Below are positions 41,684-51,099 of a stretch of 64,000 bases of DNA, piece after piece. A program made the translations under genes and the position numbers. Position 1 is the first letter of the stretch. Every line of letters begins with the position of its first letter. The notes beneath the pieces were generated by a model. The model did not search any database, was not told the DNA's origin, and saw nothing but the letters and a program-made list of their open reading frames with translations. Origin of the DNA: Erythrobacter sp. (GTDB lineage Bacteria; Pseudomonadota; Alphaproteobacteria; Sphingomonadales; Sphingomonadaceae); contig NZ_CP136573.1 of the NCBI RefSeq assembly GCF_035194505.1, positions 2,920,048-2,984,047 of the forward strand. The letters run 5' to 3'.

Positions 41684-43461
41684 CACCAGGGCTCGGTGCG
41701 CAGCTTGCGGGCGGCATCACCCGCTTCGCTGTGCGCGCCCCGCTGGCCGAGGCGCTTGACCTGTGCCTGTTTGACGGGGCGGCCGAAACCCGTCGGCCGA
41801 TGACCCGCGTCGGCGAGACCTGGGTGGCCGAGGTGCCGGGCGATTTGTCCGGCTCATCTTACGGCTACCGAGCCCATGGCACCTATGATCCCGCGCAGGG
41901 CCTGTGGTTCGATCCCGCCAAGCTGCTGGTCGATCCTCGCGCGCTGGAGCTTGATCGCCGCTTCGTCCAGCATCCCCGCCTTGGCGTGTTCGGCGAGGAC
42001 ACCGCCGATCTTGTCCCGCGCGCCGTTGTTTCCGGACCGCTGGCAGAAGTCGTCCATCAGTCGCCCCGGTTTGCGCGCGGCGGGCTGATCTACGAGCTTA
42101 ATGTCGCAGGCTTCACCGCGCTCCACCCGGATGTGCCGCCAGCGATCCGCGGCACGGTCGCCGCGCTGGCGCATCCTGCGATCATCGCGCACCTCAGGAA
42201 GCTGCACGTGAGCGCGGTCGAACTGATGCCGGTCATCGCCTGGATCGACGAGCGGCACCTGCCGCCGCTGGGGCTGGCGAACCACTGGGGCTATAATCCG
42301 GTCGCTCCGATGGCGCTCGATCCCGGCCTGTGTCCGGGGGGCGTGGCCGAGCTGCGCGAGACGGTGGCGGCGCTGCACGAAGACGGGATCGGCGTGATCC
42401 TCGATCTCGTCTTCAATCATACCGGCGAGAGCGATGTGCACGGCGGCACGCTGTGCCTGCGCGGGCTGGATCCGGCTGCCTATGCCACAGCGCCCGACGG
42501 CAGGCTGATCAATGATACGGGTTGCGGCAACACGCTCGATTTCGCCAATCCGGCGGTGCGGCGGCTGATGATCGACAGCCTTGTGCATTTTGTGCGGCAT
42601 TGCGGGATCGACGGCTTCCGCTTCGACCTCGCCCCGGTGCTGGCACGCGGACCGGGCTTCGATCCTCAGGCCCCGATCTTCGCCGAGCTCGCCGCCGAGC
42701 CCCGATTGGCTGACCGCGTGATGATTGCCGAGCCTTGGGACATCGGGCCTGGCGGCTACCAGCTCGGGCGCTTTCCGGCGAACTGGCTCGAATGGAATGA
42801 TCGCTACCGCGATGATGTGCGCAGGTTCTGGAAGGGCGAGGCGACCGTCGGCAACGTCGCCACCAGGATCGCGGGGTCATCCGATGTGTTCGGCCAAGAC
42901 TGCCGCAGCGTCAATTTCCTCGCCGCGCATGACGGATTCACCCTCGCCGATACGGTCGCCTATGCAGACCGCCACAATCACGCCAATGGCGAGGACAACC
43001 GCGACGGCCATGGCGAGAACCATTCGTGGAATTGCGGCACCGAGGGGCCGAGCGATGATCCCTTGGTGATCGCCCGCCGCGCCGCCGATGCCCGCGCGCT
43101 GCTTGGGACTCTGTTCGCCTCGACCGGCACGATCATGCTTACCGCAGGCGACGAGTTCGGGCGCAGCCAGCAAGGCAACAACAACGCCTACTGCCAGAAT
43201 ATGCCGATCGACTGGGAGCGGTGCGATGCTGCGCTGGAAGACCATGTCGCAGGGCTCGCCGCAGCCCGCACCGCGCGGCTGGCAGAATACACCCGCTTCC
43301 CTGAAAACGGCCGCTGGCTCTCGCTCGAAGGTGCGCCGATGGCCGACTGGCAATGGCAGGATCCGGCCACGCAAGGCTTCATCCATGAAGACCCGCCAGC
43401 GCGGGGCGGCGGGCGGCTGCGCGTCGACCGCGGCGCACGCGCGGTATCTTTGCGCGGCTGA
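41680..43461 (+). CDS. glgX: Glycogen debranching enzyme (isoamylase-type)
   Basis: GH13 subfamily 11 enzyme cutting alpha-1,6 branches, usually of phosphorylase limit dextrins. 593 residues, somewhat shorter than Escherichia coli GlgX (about 657). GTG start overlapping the pgm stop. N-terminal CBM48-like part (GITRFAVRAPLAEALDLCLF), then HWGYNPVAPMALDPGL, VFNHTGESDVHGGT, nucleophile in DGFRFDLAPVLARG, acid/base in MIAEPWDIGPGGYQLG and third Asp in FLAAHDGFTLADTV. The C-terminal beta-sandwich is reduced (ends about 95 residues after the catalytic barrel), which explains the short length. Last gene of the glg operon. Confidence 0.95.
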   Translation: MTPGLGAQLAGGITRFAVRAPLAEALDLCLFDGAAETRRPMTRVGETWVAEVPGDLSGSSYGYRAHGTYDPAQGLWFDPAKLLVDPRALELDRRFVQHPRLGVFGEDTADLVPRAVVSGPLAEVVHQSPRFARGGLIYELNVAGFTALHPDVPPAIRGTVAALAHPAIIAHLRKLHVSAVELMPVIAWIDERHLPPLGLANHWGYNPVAPMALDPGLCPGGVAELRETVAALHEDGIGVILDLVFNHTGESDVHGGTLCLRGLDPAAYATAPDGRLINDTGCGNTLDFANPAVRRLMIDSLVHFVRHCGIDGFRFDLAPVLARGPGFDPQAPIFAELAAEPRLADRVMIAEPWDIGPGGYQLGRFPANWLEWNDRYRDDVRRFWKGEATVGNVATRIAGSSDVFGQDCRSVNFLAAHDGFTLADTVAYADRHNHANGEDNRDGHGENHSWNCGTEGPSDDPLVIARRAADARALLGTLFASTGTIMLTAGDEFGRSQQGNNNAYCQNMPIDWERCDAALEDHVAGLAAARTARLAEYTRFPENGRWLSLEGAPMADWQWQDPATQGFIHEDPPARGGGRLRVDRGARAVSLRG

Positions 43462-43473
43462 GACGGCGGGCGA

Positions 43474-45063
43474 TCAGCCCTCGGCCAGATCGCCCAGCAC
43501 GCGGCGCAGCGGACCCAGCCACTGCGCATAGGGCCGCCACACCTCCATCCCGTCGCGATTGACCGGGCGGCGTACCTGTTCGCTGCTCGGCGTGCGCACC
43601 ACGCGGTCGAGCTTGTGGAACGAGCTGATCGCATCGTCCCATTCGAGCCCGAGATACTGGAGCGCGGGCCGCAAGGTCGCCTCCGTATCCTCCACCAGTG
43701 CGCTGTAGCTGATATGGTGGATCATGCCCGGCGCGGCGCCATCGAAATGGGCCATCAGCCGCACATAATCGACATAGGACTGTCCGATATCCTCCAGCGC
43801 GAAGGACGAAGCGTGGGCCGCCGTGAAGGACTGCGAGAAGTTCGAAAAGCAGCAGTCCATCGGCGGGCGGCGGATGTCGATGAAGCGCGCTTGCGGAAGA
43901 ATCCGCTTGATGAACAGGATATTGCTCCAGTTCTGCGGCAGCTTGTCGATGAAAAACGGGCGGTTGGTCTTGCGGTGCAGCCGGGCGCGGGCAAGATAGT
44001 CCTGCCCCAGCATCGCGGCCTGTTCGTCCGAAAGCGCGGCGATCGCCTGCGGCACCGACAGCTTGGCGCGCCGCGCGGTGATTTCCATGAACGAGCGCAG
44101 GATCGCCGGGATATAGGGCAACTCGCCCACCGGTTCGATGTCCGAATGGCTGCCCAGCATCTGCTCGAGCAAGGTCGAGCCCGAGCGCGGCAGGCAGATG
44201 ATGAAGACCGGCTGATCGCTGCCAAGCGGACGCGCGTTGAGTGCCTGCATGAAGGCCGGTGTGGCGAGCCGTTCGACCTCGGCCACTTCCTCGGTCAGTG
44301 TGCGCCGGTCATAGGCGATGGCTTCAGCGCGGATGCGGTTGCCTTCCGAGTAGTGGTGGAAGGCTGCGGCAAAGTCCTTGCGATCATGGAACGCCCGGCC
44401 GAGCGCAAAGTGCAGCGGGGCGATGTTGCGCTCGTCCACCGCGATGGCGAGTGCGGCTTGCATGACGGGGATGTCCTCGTCGGTCAGCACCTTGCGCTTG
44501 ATCCCGGCCAGGCCCCACCATGCCTCGCCATAGCCGTCGTCGATGGCAATGACGCGGCGATAGGCGGCAATCGCGCCCTCCACATCGCCCGCAGCGCGCA
44601 GGGCATAGCCGTAGTTGAGCCAGCTGCCGATCGTGTCGGGCGTCTGCTCGACCAGCTGCCGGTGCAGCGCAAGCGCTTCCTCGCTGCGGCCCATGCGGTC
44701 GAGCAGGTTCGCGCGCAGGCCGCGCAGCTGCAGATCGCCGCCCTCGTTGATCAACCGGCTGGCAAAGGCTTCGGCGACCTGCAGGCGTTCCTGCTGGCTG
44801 TAGACCGAGGCGAGCGTGCGCTTCAATTCGGCACTGTCCTCGCCCAGGGTCAGGGCCTTGCGCAGGAAATGTTCTGCCTGGCCCAGCGCGCCGGTTTCGG
44901 CGGCGATGAAACCCAGCTGGGCAAGTCCGCGCGGTTCATCGGGATGTTCCCTCAAGTGCGCGATCAGCAGCTGCGCCGCGCTGTCGCTTTCGCCGCGTTC
45001 GCGCAGCCGGATCGCTTCGGAAAGGCGCGGGAAGATCCGGGTGGAGACGGTGTTGGTGTTCAT
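43474..45063 (-). CDS. TPR-containing sulfotransferase
   Basis: 529 residues in two parts. Residues about 15-250 form tetratricopeptide repeats (LAQLGFIAAETGALGQAEHF, LNYGYALRAAGDVEGAIAAY, HFALGRAFHDRKDFAAAFHH). From about 283 a sulfotransferase domain begins with the PAPS 5'-phosphosulfate loop VFIICLPRSGSTLLEQMLGS and continues with a 3'-phosphate-type strand (ILPQARFIDIRRPPMDCCFS). Such proteins are frequent in sphingomonads and caulobacters; the acceptor (peptide, polysaccharide or lipid) is unknown. Gene 12 bp upstream encodes another sulfotransferase-like protein in the same direction. Confidence 0.9.
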   Translation of the reverse strand: MNTNTVSTRIFPRLSEAIRLRERGESDSAAQLLIAHLREHPDEPRGLAQLGFIAAETGALGQAEHFLRKALTLGEDSAELKRTLASVYSQQERLQVAEAFASRLINEGGDLQLRGLRANLLDRMGRSEEALALHRQLVEQTPDTIGSWLNYGYALRAAGDVEGAIAAYRRVIAIDDGYGEAWWGLAGIKRKVLTDEDIPVMQAALAIAVDERNIAPLHFALGRAFHDRKDFAAAFHHYSEGNRIRAEAIAYDRRTLTEEVAEVERLATPAFMQALNARPLGSDQPVFIICLPRSGSTLLEQMLGSHSDIEPVGELPYIPAILRSFMEITARRAKLSVPQAIAALSDEQAAMLGQDYLARARLHRKTNRPFFIDKLPQNWSNILFIKRILPQARFIDIRRPPMDCCFSNFSQSFTAAHASSFALEDIGQSYVDYVRLMAHFDGAAPGMIHHISYSALVEDTEATLRPALQYLGLEWDDAISSFHKLDRVVRTPSSEQVRRPVNRDGMEVWRPYAQWLGPLRRVLGDLAEG

Positions 45064-45075
45064 CGTGCCGCCAGC

Positions 45076-45861
45076 CTAGACATAGCCGAGCACGGACCGA
45101 AGTCCGGGCGCTTGGTAATCCACGAGCGCCTTGTGGCGGGGCCCGAGTTCTTTGGGCAGATCGAGCGCAATCCCGGTGAGGTTTTCGCGCGCGGTGCCGC
45201 TTTGCGCCGGATCACTGCCGATCCTGACGCGTTCGCGCCAGTCAGCAGGCATAGCGATGCCGCAAGCGTCCAGCAGGCCTGCGAAGAAGGTCTCGGCCTC
45301 AGGCGTGTCGAGCGCCTTCACGGCGGCGACCAGGTCTTCGAGCTTCAGCATGTGCGCCCGAGCGCCCAGCCATGCCACCGCGTTCAATTCGTAGATATCG
45401 TTCAAGGAGGGCAGCTTGGCGGGCAGGCCGAAGATCATCATCGTCAGCAGTTCGTCGGCGGTGATCTGGCCGTGCTTCAGGTGCTCGACATTGCCGGAGA
45501 ACTGGTCGGACAGCAGGAACCGTGCGCGGGCGATCACCCAGTCATAGGGGTCGCGATAAAGGATGATGCGGCGCGCGTGCGAAGTCTCGACGACCGAGGC
45601 ATCGGCGAAGAACAGGTGGCCCCAGCTGAGGCGCGGGCTTGCCGGATCGAAGGCGTGGCGGTGCTGCGGCAGGTTGCCCCACTGGATGAAGTCGGCCGCA
45701 TATTGTTGGTCAACCGGCACGAACATCCGCAGGATGTTGCGCATGAGGTGGCTGCCGCTCTTGGGCACGGAATTGAGAAAGACGGGGGTTTGCAAGGGCG
45801 TCTGCGCGAAGCGGGCATTTTCCGCATCCAGCGTGTCTGCACGAACGAAAATCTCTGGCAT
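45076..45861 (-). CDS. Sulfotransferase-family protein
   Basis: 261 residues. The N-terminal FLNSVPKSGSHLMRNILRMF is a P-loop typical of PAPS-dependent sulfotransferases, and IILYRDPYDWVIARARFLLS matches the second, 3'-phosphate-binding region. No signal peptide or membrane segment, so cytoplasmic. It precedes the TPR sulfotransferase by 12 bp and follows the TonB receptor after a hairpin terminator. The substrate is not identifiable. Confidence 0.82.
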   Translation of the reverse strand: MPEIFVRADTLDAENARFAQTPLQTPVFLNSVPKSGSHLMRNILRMFVPVDQQYAADFIQWGNLPQHRHAFDPASPRLSWGHLFFADASVVETSHARRIILYRDPYDWVIARARFLLSDQFSGNVEHLKHGQITADELLTMMIFGLPAKLPSLNDIYELNAVAWLGARAHMLKLEDLVAAVKALDTPEAETFFAGLLDACGIAMPADWRERVRIGSDPAQSGTARENLTGIALDLPKELGPRHKALVDYQAPGLRSVLGYV

Positions 45862-45896
45862 CGCGAAAAACAGGCCTCCCGCAGGCGCTTATGACA

Positions 45897-45928
45897 GAAG
45901 AGGCGGCATGTTGCCATGCCGCCTCTTC
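45897..45928 (-). terminator. Hairpin terminator after the TonB-dependent receptor gene
   Basis: Perfect 14-bp stem GAAGAGGCGGCATG / CATGCCGCCTCTTC with a 4-nt loop, 21 bp beyond the receptor stop codon. The T-tract on the minus strand is short, so termination may be partial, letting some transcription reach the sulfotransferase genes. Confidence 0.75.
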
Positions 45929-45949
45929 CTCGTGTCAGTCGTGGGTTGA

Positions 45950-48900
45950 TCAGAACTTCGCGGAGAAATTCACGAAGGCCCGGCGTCCCACGAAGTCATA
46001 TTGCGAGGCGGCGGCCACCGGGCCCAGCGTGGAGATGTTGCCGCCATTCAGCACCGAAACCCGCGGCGGACGGGTGTCGAACAGGTTCGACACGCCCGCC
46101 GTGATGGTGAAGCGGCCATCTGAGATTTCCTTCGAGACCGACATGTTGTGGTAGAAGGTCGCAGGGACATCCAGATCGGGGCAGTAGACCCCGTAGATCG
46201 GCAGATCGTCAGCCGTGTTAGCCGTGCCCTGGTTGTTGAAGGAACGCAGGCAGCCTCCAGCTGTCGGCCTCCCGCGGTCGAACAGCTCCCGGGAGCTTGC
46301 CGAACCAATCACGTTCATCCCGTAGAACAGGCTGAAGCCCGAGGGATGCGCCCAGTTGGCGCGAAAATCGCCAACCCACTTGGGCGAGCCGACAAAGCCG
46401 TTTTCGTTCAGCACAGGCGAGGTCGGAAGCAGCTGGGAATCATCCGTGATCTGCCAGGTCATGTCCGCCGTGAGCGACACGGTACCGAGCGAACCCAGAT
46501 CCTGACCGATGCGGACCGACAGGTCGATACCCGAATTCTGCTGGCTCGACACGTTGATGAACGAATCGCGCACCGTGGCAATCTGGAACGGGGCCGAGAC
46601 GTTCTGGCCGCGGGTGAACAGATTGCACAGCGGTTCGGTCGCGAAGGCGATCGAGTCATAGCAACCGGCCAGGATCGTTCCCGCCCCGAGCTGCGAGATC
46701 TCGCCCTCGACCTTGATGTCGAAATAGTCGACCGCGATGCTGATGTCGGTATCCGGAAGGAACGGCACGCTCGGCGTCAGGATCGTGCCGACGACCAGTG
46801 CTTCCGAGGTTTCGGATTCGAGGATGCCGAGACCGCCCGACGAGATGATCGTCGCGCTGATGCCGCCGCCGCCATAGGTGGCGGGGATGCCGTCAGCTGC
46901 GCAGTTGTTTGCGCGGGTCTGCGAGATCGCCCCGGCCGCCAGGTTTGCACCCCACGCGACGCAAGGATCGATCCGGTTTTGCGGGACGAAGCTGGTTTCG
47001 TCAGCCAGGAACTGTTCGAACAATGCCGGTGCGCGGTAGGACGTGCCGAAGCTGCCGCGGAAGCGCAGCCAGTCGGTCACCGTCCAGTTAAGGCCCAGCT
47101 TGTAGGTCCAGTTACCATTGTCGCTGTTGTCCACGCCATCGGAGGCGCGGGTAGCCTTGACGTTGGTGACGCGCGCGGCGGCCGAGATGTTCAGCTCTTC
47201 GATGAAGGGCTTGTCGGCCAGCACGGGCATGTTGAGTTCGGCAAAGGCTTCAGAAGTGATGCTCTTGCCGGCCGTGATGCCGCTTGCTGATGCGCCCCAG
47301 GCGTTGGCCGCAAGGGTGATGGCACCAGGCGTGTCATTGATCTTGTCTTCACGGATCGAGGCACCGAAAGCCACGGCGAGCGGGCCGCCGGGGAGCTTAA
47401 ACAGCTCGCCCGAGACGATCGCTTCGGCGGTCTTCTGGGTGTAGAGTGTGCGGCCTTCTTCCCAATCGGTCAGGAAGTTCGCCTGCTCGTTGGTCAGTTC
47501 TCCACGCAGGAAGAACGGATCGGCCCAGGGCAGATCGATACAGCGACGGCCCGAAATCGGGGTCGTGGTGCCGACGCAGGACGCGGTCTGGAAATAGCCG
47601 GTGTCGTAGACGTCCTGCAGAATCTGTTGACTGCGATAGCGGCCGATGCTGCGGCTGTACTGGGTGTGGACATCATAGCTCCAGTTACCCTTGGAACTGA
47701 TGTCGCCGCGGATGCCAGCAACGCCGCGATAGTAATCGACCTTCTGGCTGTTGTCCGACAGATCGGTGATGCCGGTCGGGCTCAGCAGGTTGACGCCGGT
47801 GAAGCCCTGCGCCCACGACGTGCCGAAGCCGCCCGTGCCGTAGAGATCGCCAGTGTAACCGAAGTTCCAGAACTGACGCCAGCCGTTCTGGTAGGTCTTG
47901 CGGCGGTTGAACAGGAATTCGCCGAACACCTCGACCGCGCTCGAAATCTCGAAGGCGCCCTCAGCATAGGCCGTGTAGAGGTCGGTTTCCGGGATGATCG
48001 TCTGCTGTTCCACGAAGGGGTGGTAGGCGTTCTGCACCGCCATCGAGGCGGCGTTGTAGCCAGTCGGGAACCAGCCAGCGGGCGCACCGAAGTCGCCCGC
48101 GAAGGCCGGGGCACCGAACGCCGGAATGCCGAGCGCGCCTGCGCCCGGGCCCGAGGGATATTGGAACTGCAGCAGGTTGACCGCGCCCGGCGTGGTCTGG
48201 ATCCCGGTGTTGGGGCCGCCCGGGCCATCAAGCCGCAGGTTGTCGATCAGGTTGTAGGTCCACATGTGGCCCCAGCGCAGGTCTTCGCAGTGCGGCTGGC
48301 CGGTGCGCGGATCGATCAGGTCAGCGCGAGCCCCGTTCTGATCGAAGATGTAGGCTTCAGGGCACGCCAGATAGGCGCGATCACCGCGCGCCAGTTCCTC
48401 GGTCTTGGTGTAGTCGCCCGCGATCAGGATGTGGCCGCGATCGAAGACCTTGCCCCAGGCAGCGCTGATCCGGTAGTTTTCGCCGCCGGGATCGAACGGC
48501 AGCGAGGTGTTGAGATCGAGCGTGAGGCCGTCGAGCTTGTTCTTGGTGAAGATGTTCACCACGCCCGCGACCGCGTCCGAACCATAGACCGACGAGGCAC
48601 CGGTCTTGAGGATCTGGATGTCGGTGACGATCGACAGCGGCAGCACGTTCAGGTCGAAGGACGACACGCCGCCACGGGTACCGGCGGGCCCTGCACGGCG
48701 GCCGTTCAGCAACACCAGCGTGCGGTTGGCGCCGAGACCGCGAAGGTCGATGGTCTGTGCGCCCGGGCCACCATTGGTGACGAAGTTGGACGAAAGCGCC
48801 GCGGTCACCTGGGTCGAACCGGCAGCGATCGAGGAGCCCTGCAGGGTGCTCGCGAGATCGGTGCGGCCTTCCTTCTTGGCGACTTCCGGATCGAGCACGG

Positions 48901-49117
48901 CGATCGGATCGGGGCTGTTGAAAGGCGTGACCGACTTGATGCGCGAACCGGTGACGATCACCGAGCCTTCAGGCTGGTCCGCGGGCGTTTCTGCGGTGGC
49001 GGGTTCGTCGGTGGCGGCGTCCTGCGCCAGAGCCGGATGCGACGAAACAATAGCGCCGAGCGCGACGCTGACCATCAGGCCAACGCGATTGGTGCGCGTG
49101 ATCAGAGACGATTTCAT
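45950..49117 (-). CDS. TonB-dependent outer-membrane receptor
   Basis: 1055 residues: signal peptide (VGLMVSVALGAIVSSHPALA), plug domain with SVIVTGSRIKSVTPFNSPDP and IQILKTGASSVYGSDAVAGV, VNIFTKNKLDGL, then a large 22-strand barrel ending in aromatic FVGRRAFVNFSAKF, as outer-membrane assembly requires. The barrel has disulfide-forming cysteine pairs in extracellular loops (YLACPEAYIF, PHCEDLRW). The size and loop style fit the sphingomonad family that imports oligosaccharides, peptides or other organic ligands rather than simple siderophore receptors; the ligand is unknown. Start at 49117 chosen for the signal peptide; GAGGGGAAAAGG lies upstream. It is followed by two sulfotransferase genes. 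Confidence 0.95.
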   Translation of the reverse strand: MKSSLITRTNRVGLMVSVALGAIVSSHPALAQDAATDEPATAETPADQPEGSVIVTGSRIKSVTPFNSPDPIAVLDPEVAKKEGRTDLASTLQGSSIAAGSTQVTAALSSNFVTNGGPGAQTIDLRGLGANRTLVLLNGRRAGPAGTRGGVSSFDLNVLPLSIVTDIQILKTGASSVYGSDAVAGVVNIFTKNKLDGLTLDLNTSLPFDPGGENYRISAAWGKVFDRGHILIAGDYTKTEELARGDRAYLACPEAYIFDQNGARADLIDPRTGQPHCEDLRWGHMWTYNLIDNLRLDGPGGPNTGIQTTPGAVNLLQFQYPSGPGAGALGIPAFGAPAFAGDFGAPAGWFPTGYNAASMAVQNAYHPFVEQQTIIPETDLYTAYAEGAFEISSAVEVFGEFLFNRRKTYQNGWRQFWNFGYTGDLYGTGGFGTSWAQGFTGVNLLSPTGITDLSDNSQKVDYYRGVAGIRGDISSKGNWSYDVHTQYSRSIGRYRSQQILQDVYDTGYFQTASCVGTTTPISGRRCIDLPWADPFFLRGELTNEQANFLTDWEEGRTLYTQKTAEAIVSGELFKLPGGPLAVAFGASIREDKINDTPGAITLAANAWGASASGITAGKSITSEAFAELNMPVLADKPFIEELNISAAARVTNVKATRASDGVDNSDNGNWTYKLGLNWTVTDWLRFRGSFGTSYRAPALFEQFLADETSFVPQNRIDPCVAWGANLAAGAISQTRANNCAADGIPATYGGGGISATIISSGGLGILESETSEALVVGTILTPSVPFLPDTDISIAVDYFDIKVEGEISQLGAGTILAGCYDSIAFATEPLCNLFTRGQNVSAPFQIATVRDSFINVSSQQNSGIDLSVRIGQDLGSLGTVSLTADMTWQITDDSQLLPTSPVLNENGFVGSPKWVGDFRANWAHPSGFSLFYGMNVIGSASSRELFDRGRPTAGGCLRSFNNQGTANTADDLPIYGVYCPDLDVPATFYHNMSVSKEISDGRFTITAGVSNLFDTRPPRVSVLNGGNISTLGPVAAASQYDFVGRRAFVNFSAKF

Positions 49118-49352
49118 AAAAAGCCTTTTCCCCTCGTTGAAGGGGGCACTTTGGCGAAAAGGACGCAATATTCCAAGCTAAAGAAACTTGCAGATAGGGT
49201 GTGGACGTATCTGGACGACAAAATGTGTCAAAATTGTCACGCAGATCGAGGGCGCCGTGCTGCTCGTGCAGACGCCCCGTTCGCGCGCGGCACAGTAGCG
49301 CGCTGCACAAGGCCTGGATTTGCCGGACAAGCCACAGGCCGATTGTGCGACA

Positions 49353-49428
49353 TGGTGGGCGGTAACGGGCTCGAACCGCTGACCCTCTCGGTGTAAACGA
49401 GATGCTCTACCAACTGAGCTAACCGCCC
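49353..49428 (-). tRNA. tRNA-Val (anticodon TAC)
   Basis: GGGCGGT acceptor pairs with ACCGCCC; D-arm GCTC AGTTGGTA GAGC; anticodon arm TCTCG-TTTACAC-CGAGA gives TAC (codon GTA); T-loop GTTCGAGC; A discriminator and encoded CCA. 76 nt. It lies between the TonB receptor gene and the divergent asparaginase gene. Confidence 0.97.
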
Positions 49429-49511
49429 CATGGCGTGGCCGCGTTCTCTAGCGTGGCTCTGCGCAAATGCAACTCTGGTGCTGGGGCACGCGGAGCGTTA
49501 GGGCCGTTGGC

Positions 49512-50498
49512 ATGAATTCACCGCGCATCCTCGTTCTCGGCACCGGCGGCACGATTGCCGGGGCGGGCAGCAATGCCACCGGCGCAGCCTACCGTCCGGG
49601 CGGACTGGCGCTGGAGGTGCTGGTGGGGCACCTTGCTGCGCTTGGCCTCGATGCAGACCTTGTCTCGCAGGAGATCGCGCGGATCGGATCGCAGGACATC
49701 GGCTTTGCCGAATGGCAGGCGCTCCATGCGGCCTGCACCGCCGCGCTGGCTGATCCTGCGATTGGCGGGATCATCATCACCCATGGCACGGATACGGCGG
49801 AGGAGACCGGCTTCCTGCTCGACCTCACCTTGCCCACGACCAAGCCCATCGTGCTGGTGGGCGCGATGCGCGCGGCGGATGCGGTGGGCGCAGACGGGAT
49901 GCGCAACTTCGCCAATGCGGTCAAAGTGGCCAGCGATCCGGCAGCAAGCGGCCGCGGGGTGATGCTGGTGATGGGCGACGCGGTGCTCGCGGTGAGGGAT
50001 GCCCGCAAGGCCGCGACCTCGGCGATCGATGCCTTCCGCAGCTTCCCGCGCGGGCCCTTGGCGCGGGTCACCCCCGCCAGCCTCGACTGGTTCGGCCCGC
50101 CGCACCGCGCATGCGAGGGCGCGCGCTATGCCTTCCCTCAGGAGTTGCCGCGCGTCGCGATCCTCACCGCTGGCGCGGGGATGGACGAACAGCCGGTCAA
50201 GGCGCTGCTCGGCATCGGGTGCAAGGGCGTAGTGCTCGCAGGCATGGGGCAGGGCAACGCCCCCGCAAGCGTCATCGCCGCGCTGGCCGACGCGGCTGCA
50301 AGCGGCGTGCCGGTGGTGCGCTCCACCCGCGTCGATGAAGGGCTGGTCGACCGCAATGTCGAGGTGGAGGACGACGCGCTCGGCCTGGTCGCCGCCCGCG
50401 CGCTCGGCCCGGCCAAGGCGCGGGTGCTGCTGATGGTCCTGATTGCGAACGGGGTGACGGATGCGGGCGCCGTGCAGACGGCGTTTGACGGAGGGTGA
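49512..50498 (+). CDS. L-asparaginase
   Basis: 328 residues of the asparaginase/glutaminase family hydrolysing asparagine to aspartate and ammonia. First catalytic triad threonine in ILVLGTGGTIAGAGSNATGA; second site IIITHGTDTAEETGFLLDL with Thr-Asp; KPIVLVGAMRAADAVGADG follows. There is no signal peptide, so a cytoplasmic enzyme is likely in spite of its type II-like pattern. Start at 49512 preferred as the first strand (PRILVLGTGG) starts immediately after it. Monocistronic between tRNA-Val and a small secreted protein gene. Confidence 0.93.
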   Translation: MNSPRILVLGTGGTIAGAGSNATGAAYRPGGLALEVLVGHLAALGLDADLVSQEIARIGSQDIGFAEWQALHAACTAALADPAIGGIIITHGTDTAEETGFLLDLTLPTTKPIVLVGAMRAADAVGADGMRNFANAVKVASDPAASGRGVMLVMGDAVLAVRDARKAATSAIDAFRSFPRGPLARVTPASLDWFGPPHRACEGARYAFPQELPRVAILTAGAGMDEQPVKALLGIGCKGVVLAGMGQGNAPASVIAALADAAASGVPVVRSTRVDEGLVDRNVEVEDDALGLVAARALGPAKARVLLMVLIANGVTDAGAVQTAFDGG

Positions 50499-50583
50499 GG
50501 GGTGCGCAGCAGACTTGCGGCTTCGCAAGGAGCAGGTTAACGTTCTGGCTGCATTACTTTATTTGGTTGACATGGAGTGCTTC

Positions 50584-51039
50584 GTGCAGCGTTTCGGCCG
50601 TATCTCCACCCTTTGCGCAGCTTTGGCCTTGCTCACTGCGCAGGCCCCTGCTCCTGCAGACAGCAACGACGGTGGCGGAGCGGATTTCTGCATGCGTTTC
50701 GGCAGGAATATCGGCCTCGATGAAACCAAGTTCGCTGATGGCAAGGCCGGCTGGTCGGCCAATGCATTGAACTTCGGGCAACGGTTTTTCGTGGGAGGCA
50801 CGGCGGCAACCACGCTTGCGGCAGAGCCTGCTGATCCGGCCACCATCGAGGACTACAAGCAGGCAGACAGCATGTGCGCCGTCGAAGGCAAAGGCGCTGT
50901 TTGCCGCCTTGCCGGGCCGGTCAATTTCAGGTTCGGGTGGAAGGGCAACACCTCGGTCACGCCCGTCAATCCCGGCGAGAAGGCCACAGTGCGGGTCGAG
51001 GGAACGAAGGCGTTCTGCACGCCCGGCGCCGCGGGATAG
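50584..51039 (+). CDS. Small secreted protein of unknown function
   Basis: About 151 residues with a Sec signal peptide (RISTLCAALALLTAQAPAPA). The mature part has five cysteines (ADFCMRF, DSMCAVEGKG, VCRLAG, AFCTPG) suggesting disulfides, and NFRFGWKGNTSVTPVNPGEK near the end may be a beta-rich region. GTG at 50584 is preferred because GGAG lies 6 bp before it; the ATG at 50572 has no Shine-Dalgarno sequence. Not recognised as a known family. Convergent with the MDR dehydrogenase gene. Confidence 0.65.
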   Translation: MQRFGRISTLCAALALLTAQAPAPADSNDGGGADFCMRFGRNIGLDETKFADGKAGWSANALNFGQRFFVGGTAATTLAAEPADPATIEDYKQADSMCAVEGKGAVCRLAGPVNFRFGWKGNTSVTPVNPGEKATVRVEGTKAFCTPGAAG

Positions 51040-51065
51040 CGCGGCCCAGTCCAAGGCAGGTCCTG

Positions 51066-51087
51066 CCCCCTCTCCGAAGAGAGGGGG
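51066..51087. terminator. Hairpin between convergent genes
   Basis: CCCCCTCTC / GAGAGGGGG forms a perfect 9-bp stem with a CGAA loop between the small secreted protein gene and the MDR dehydrogenase gene. Symmetric, so it may terminate both; no clear T-run. Confidence 0.6.
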
Positions 51088-51099
51088 AGGTAAAACCCC

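Noticed and set aside
43615..45894. A 759-residue open frame on the plus strand across both sulfotransferase genes
   Set aside because: It crosses the boundary of two clearly recognisable minus-strand genes and has no domain-like sequence.
47627..49396. A 589-residue open frame opposite the TonB receptor
   Set aside because: Antisense shadow that also runs into the tRNA-Val gene.
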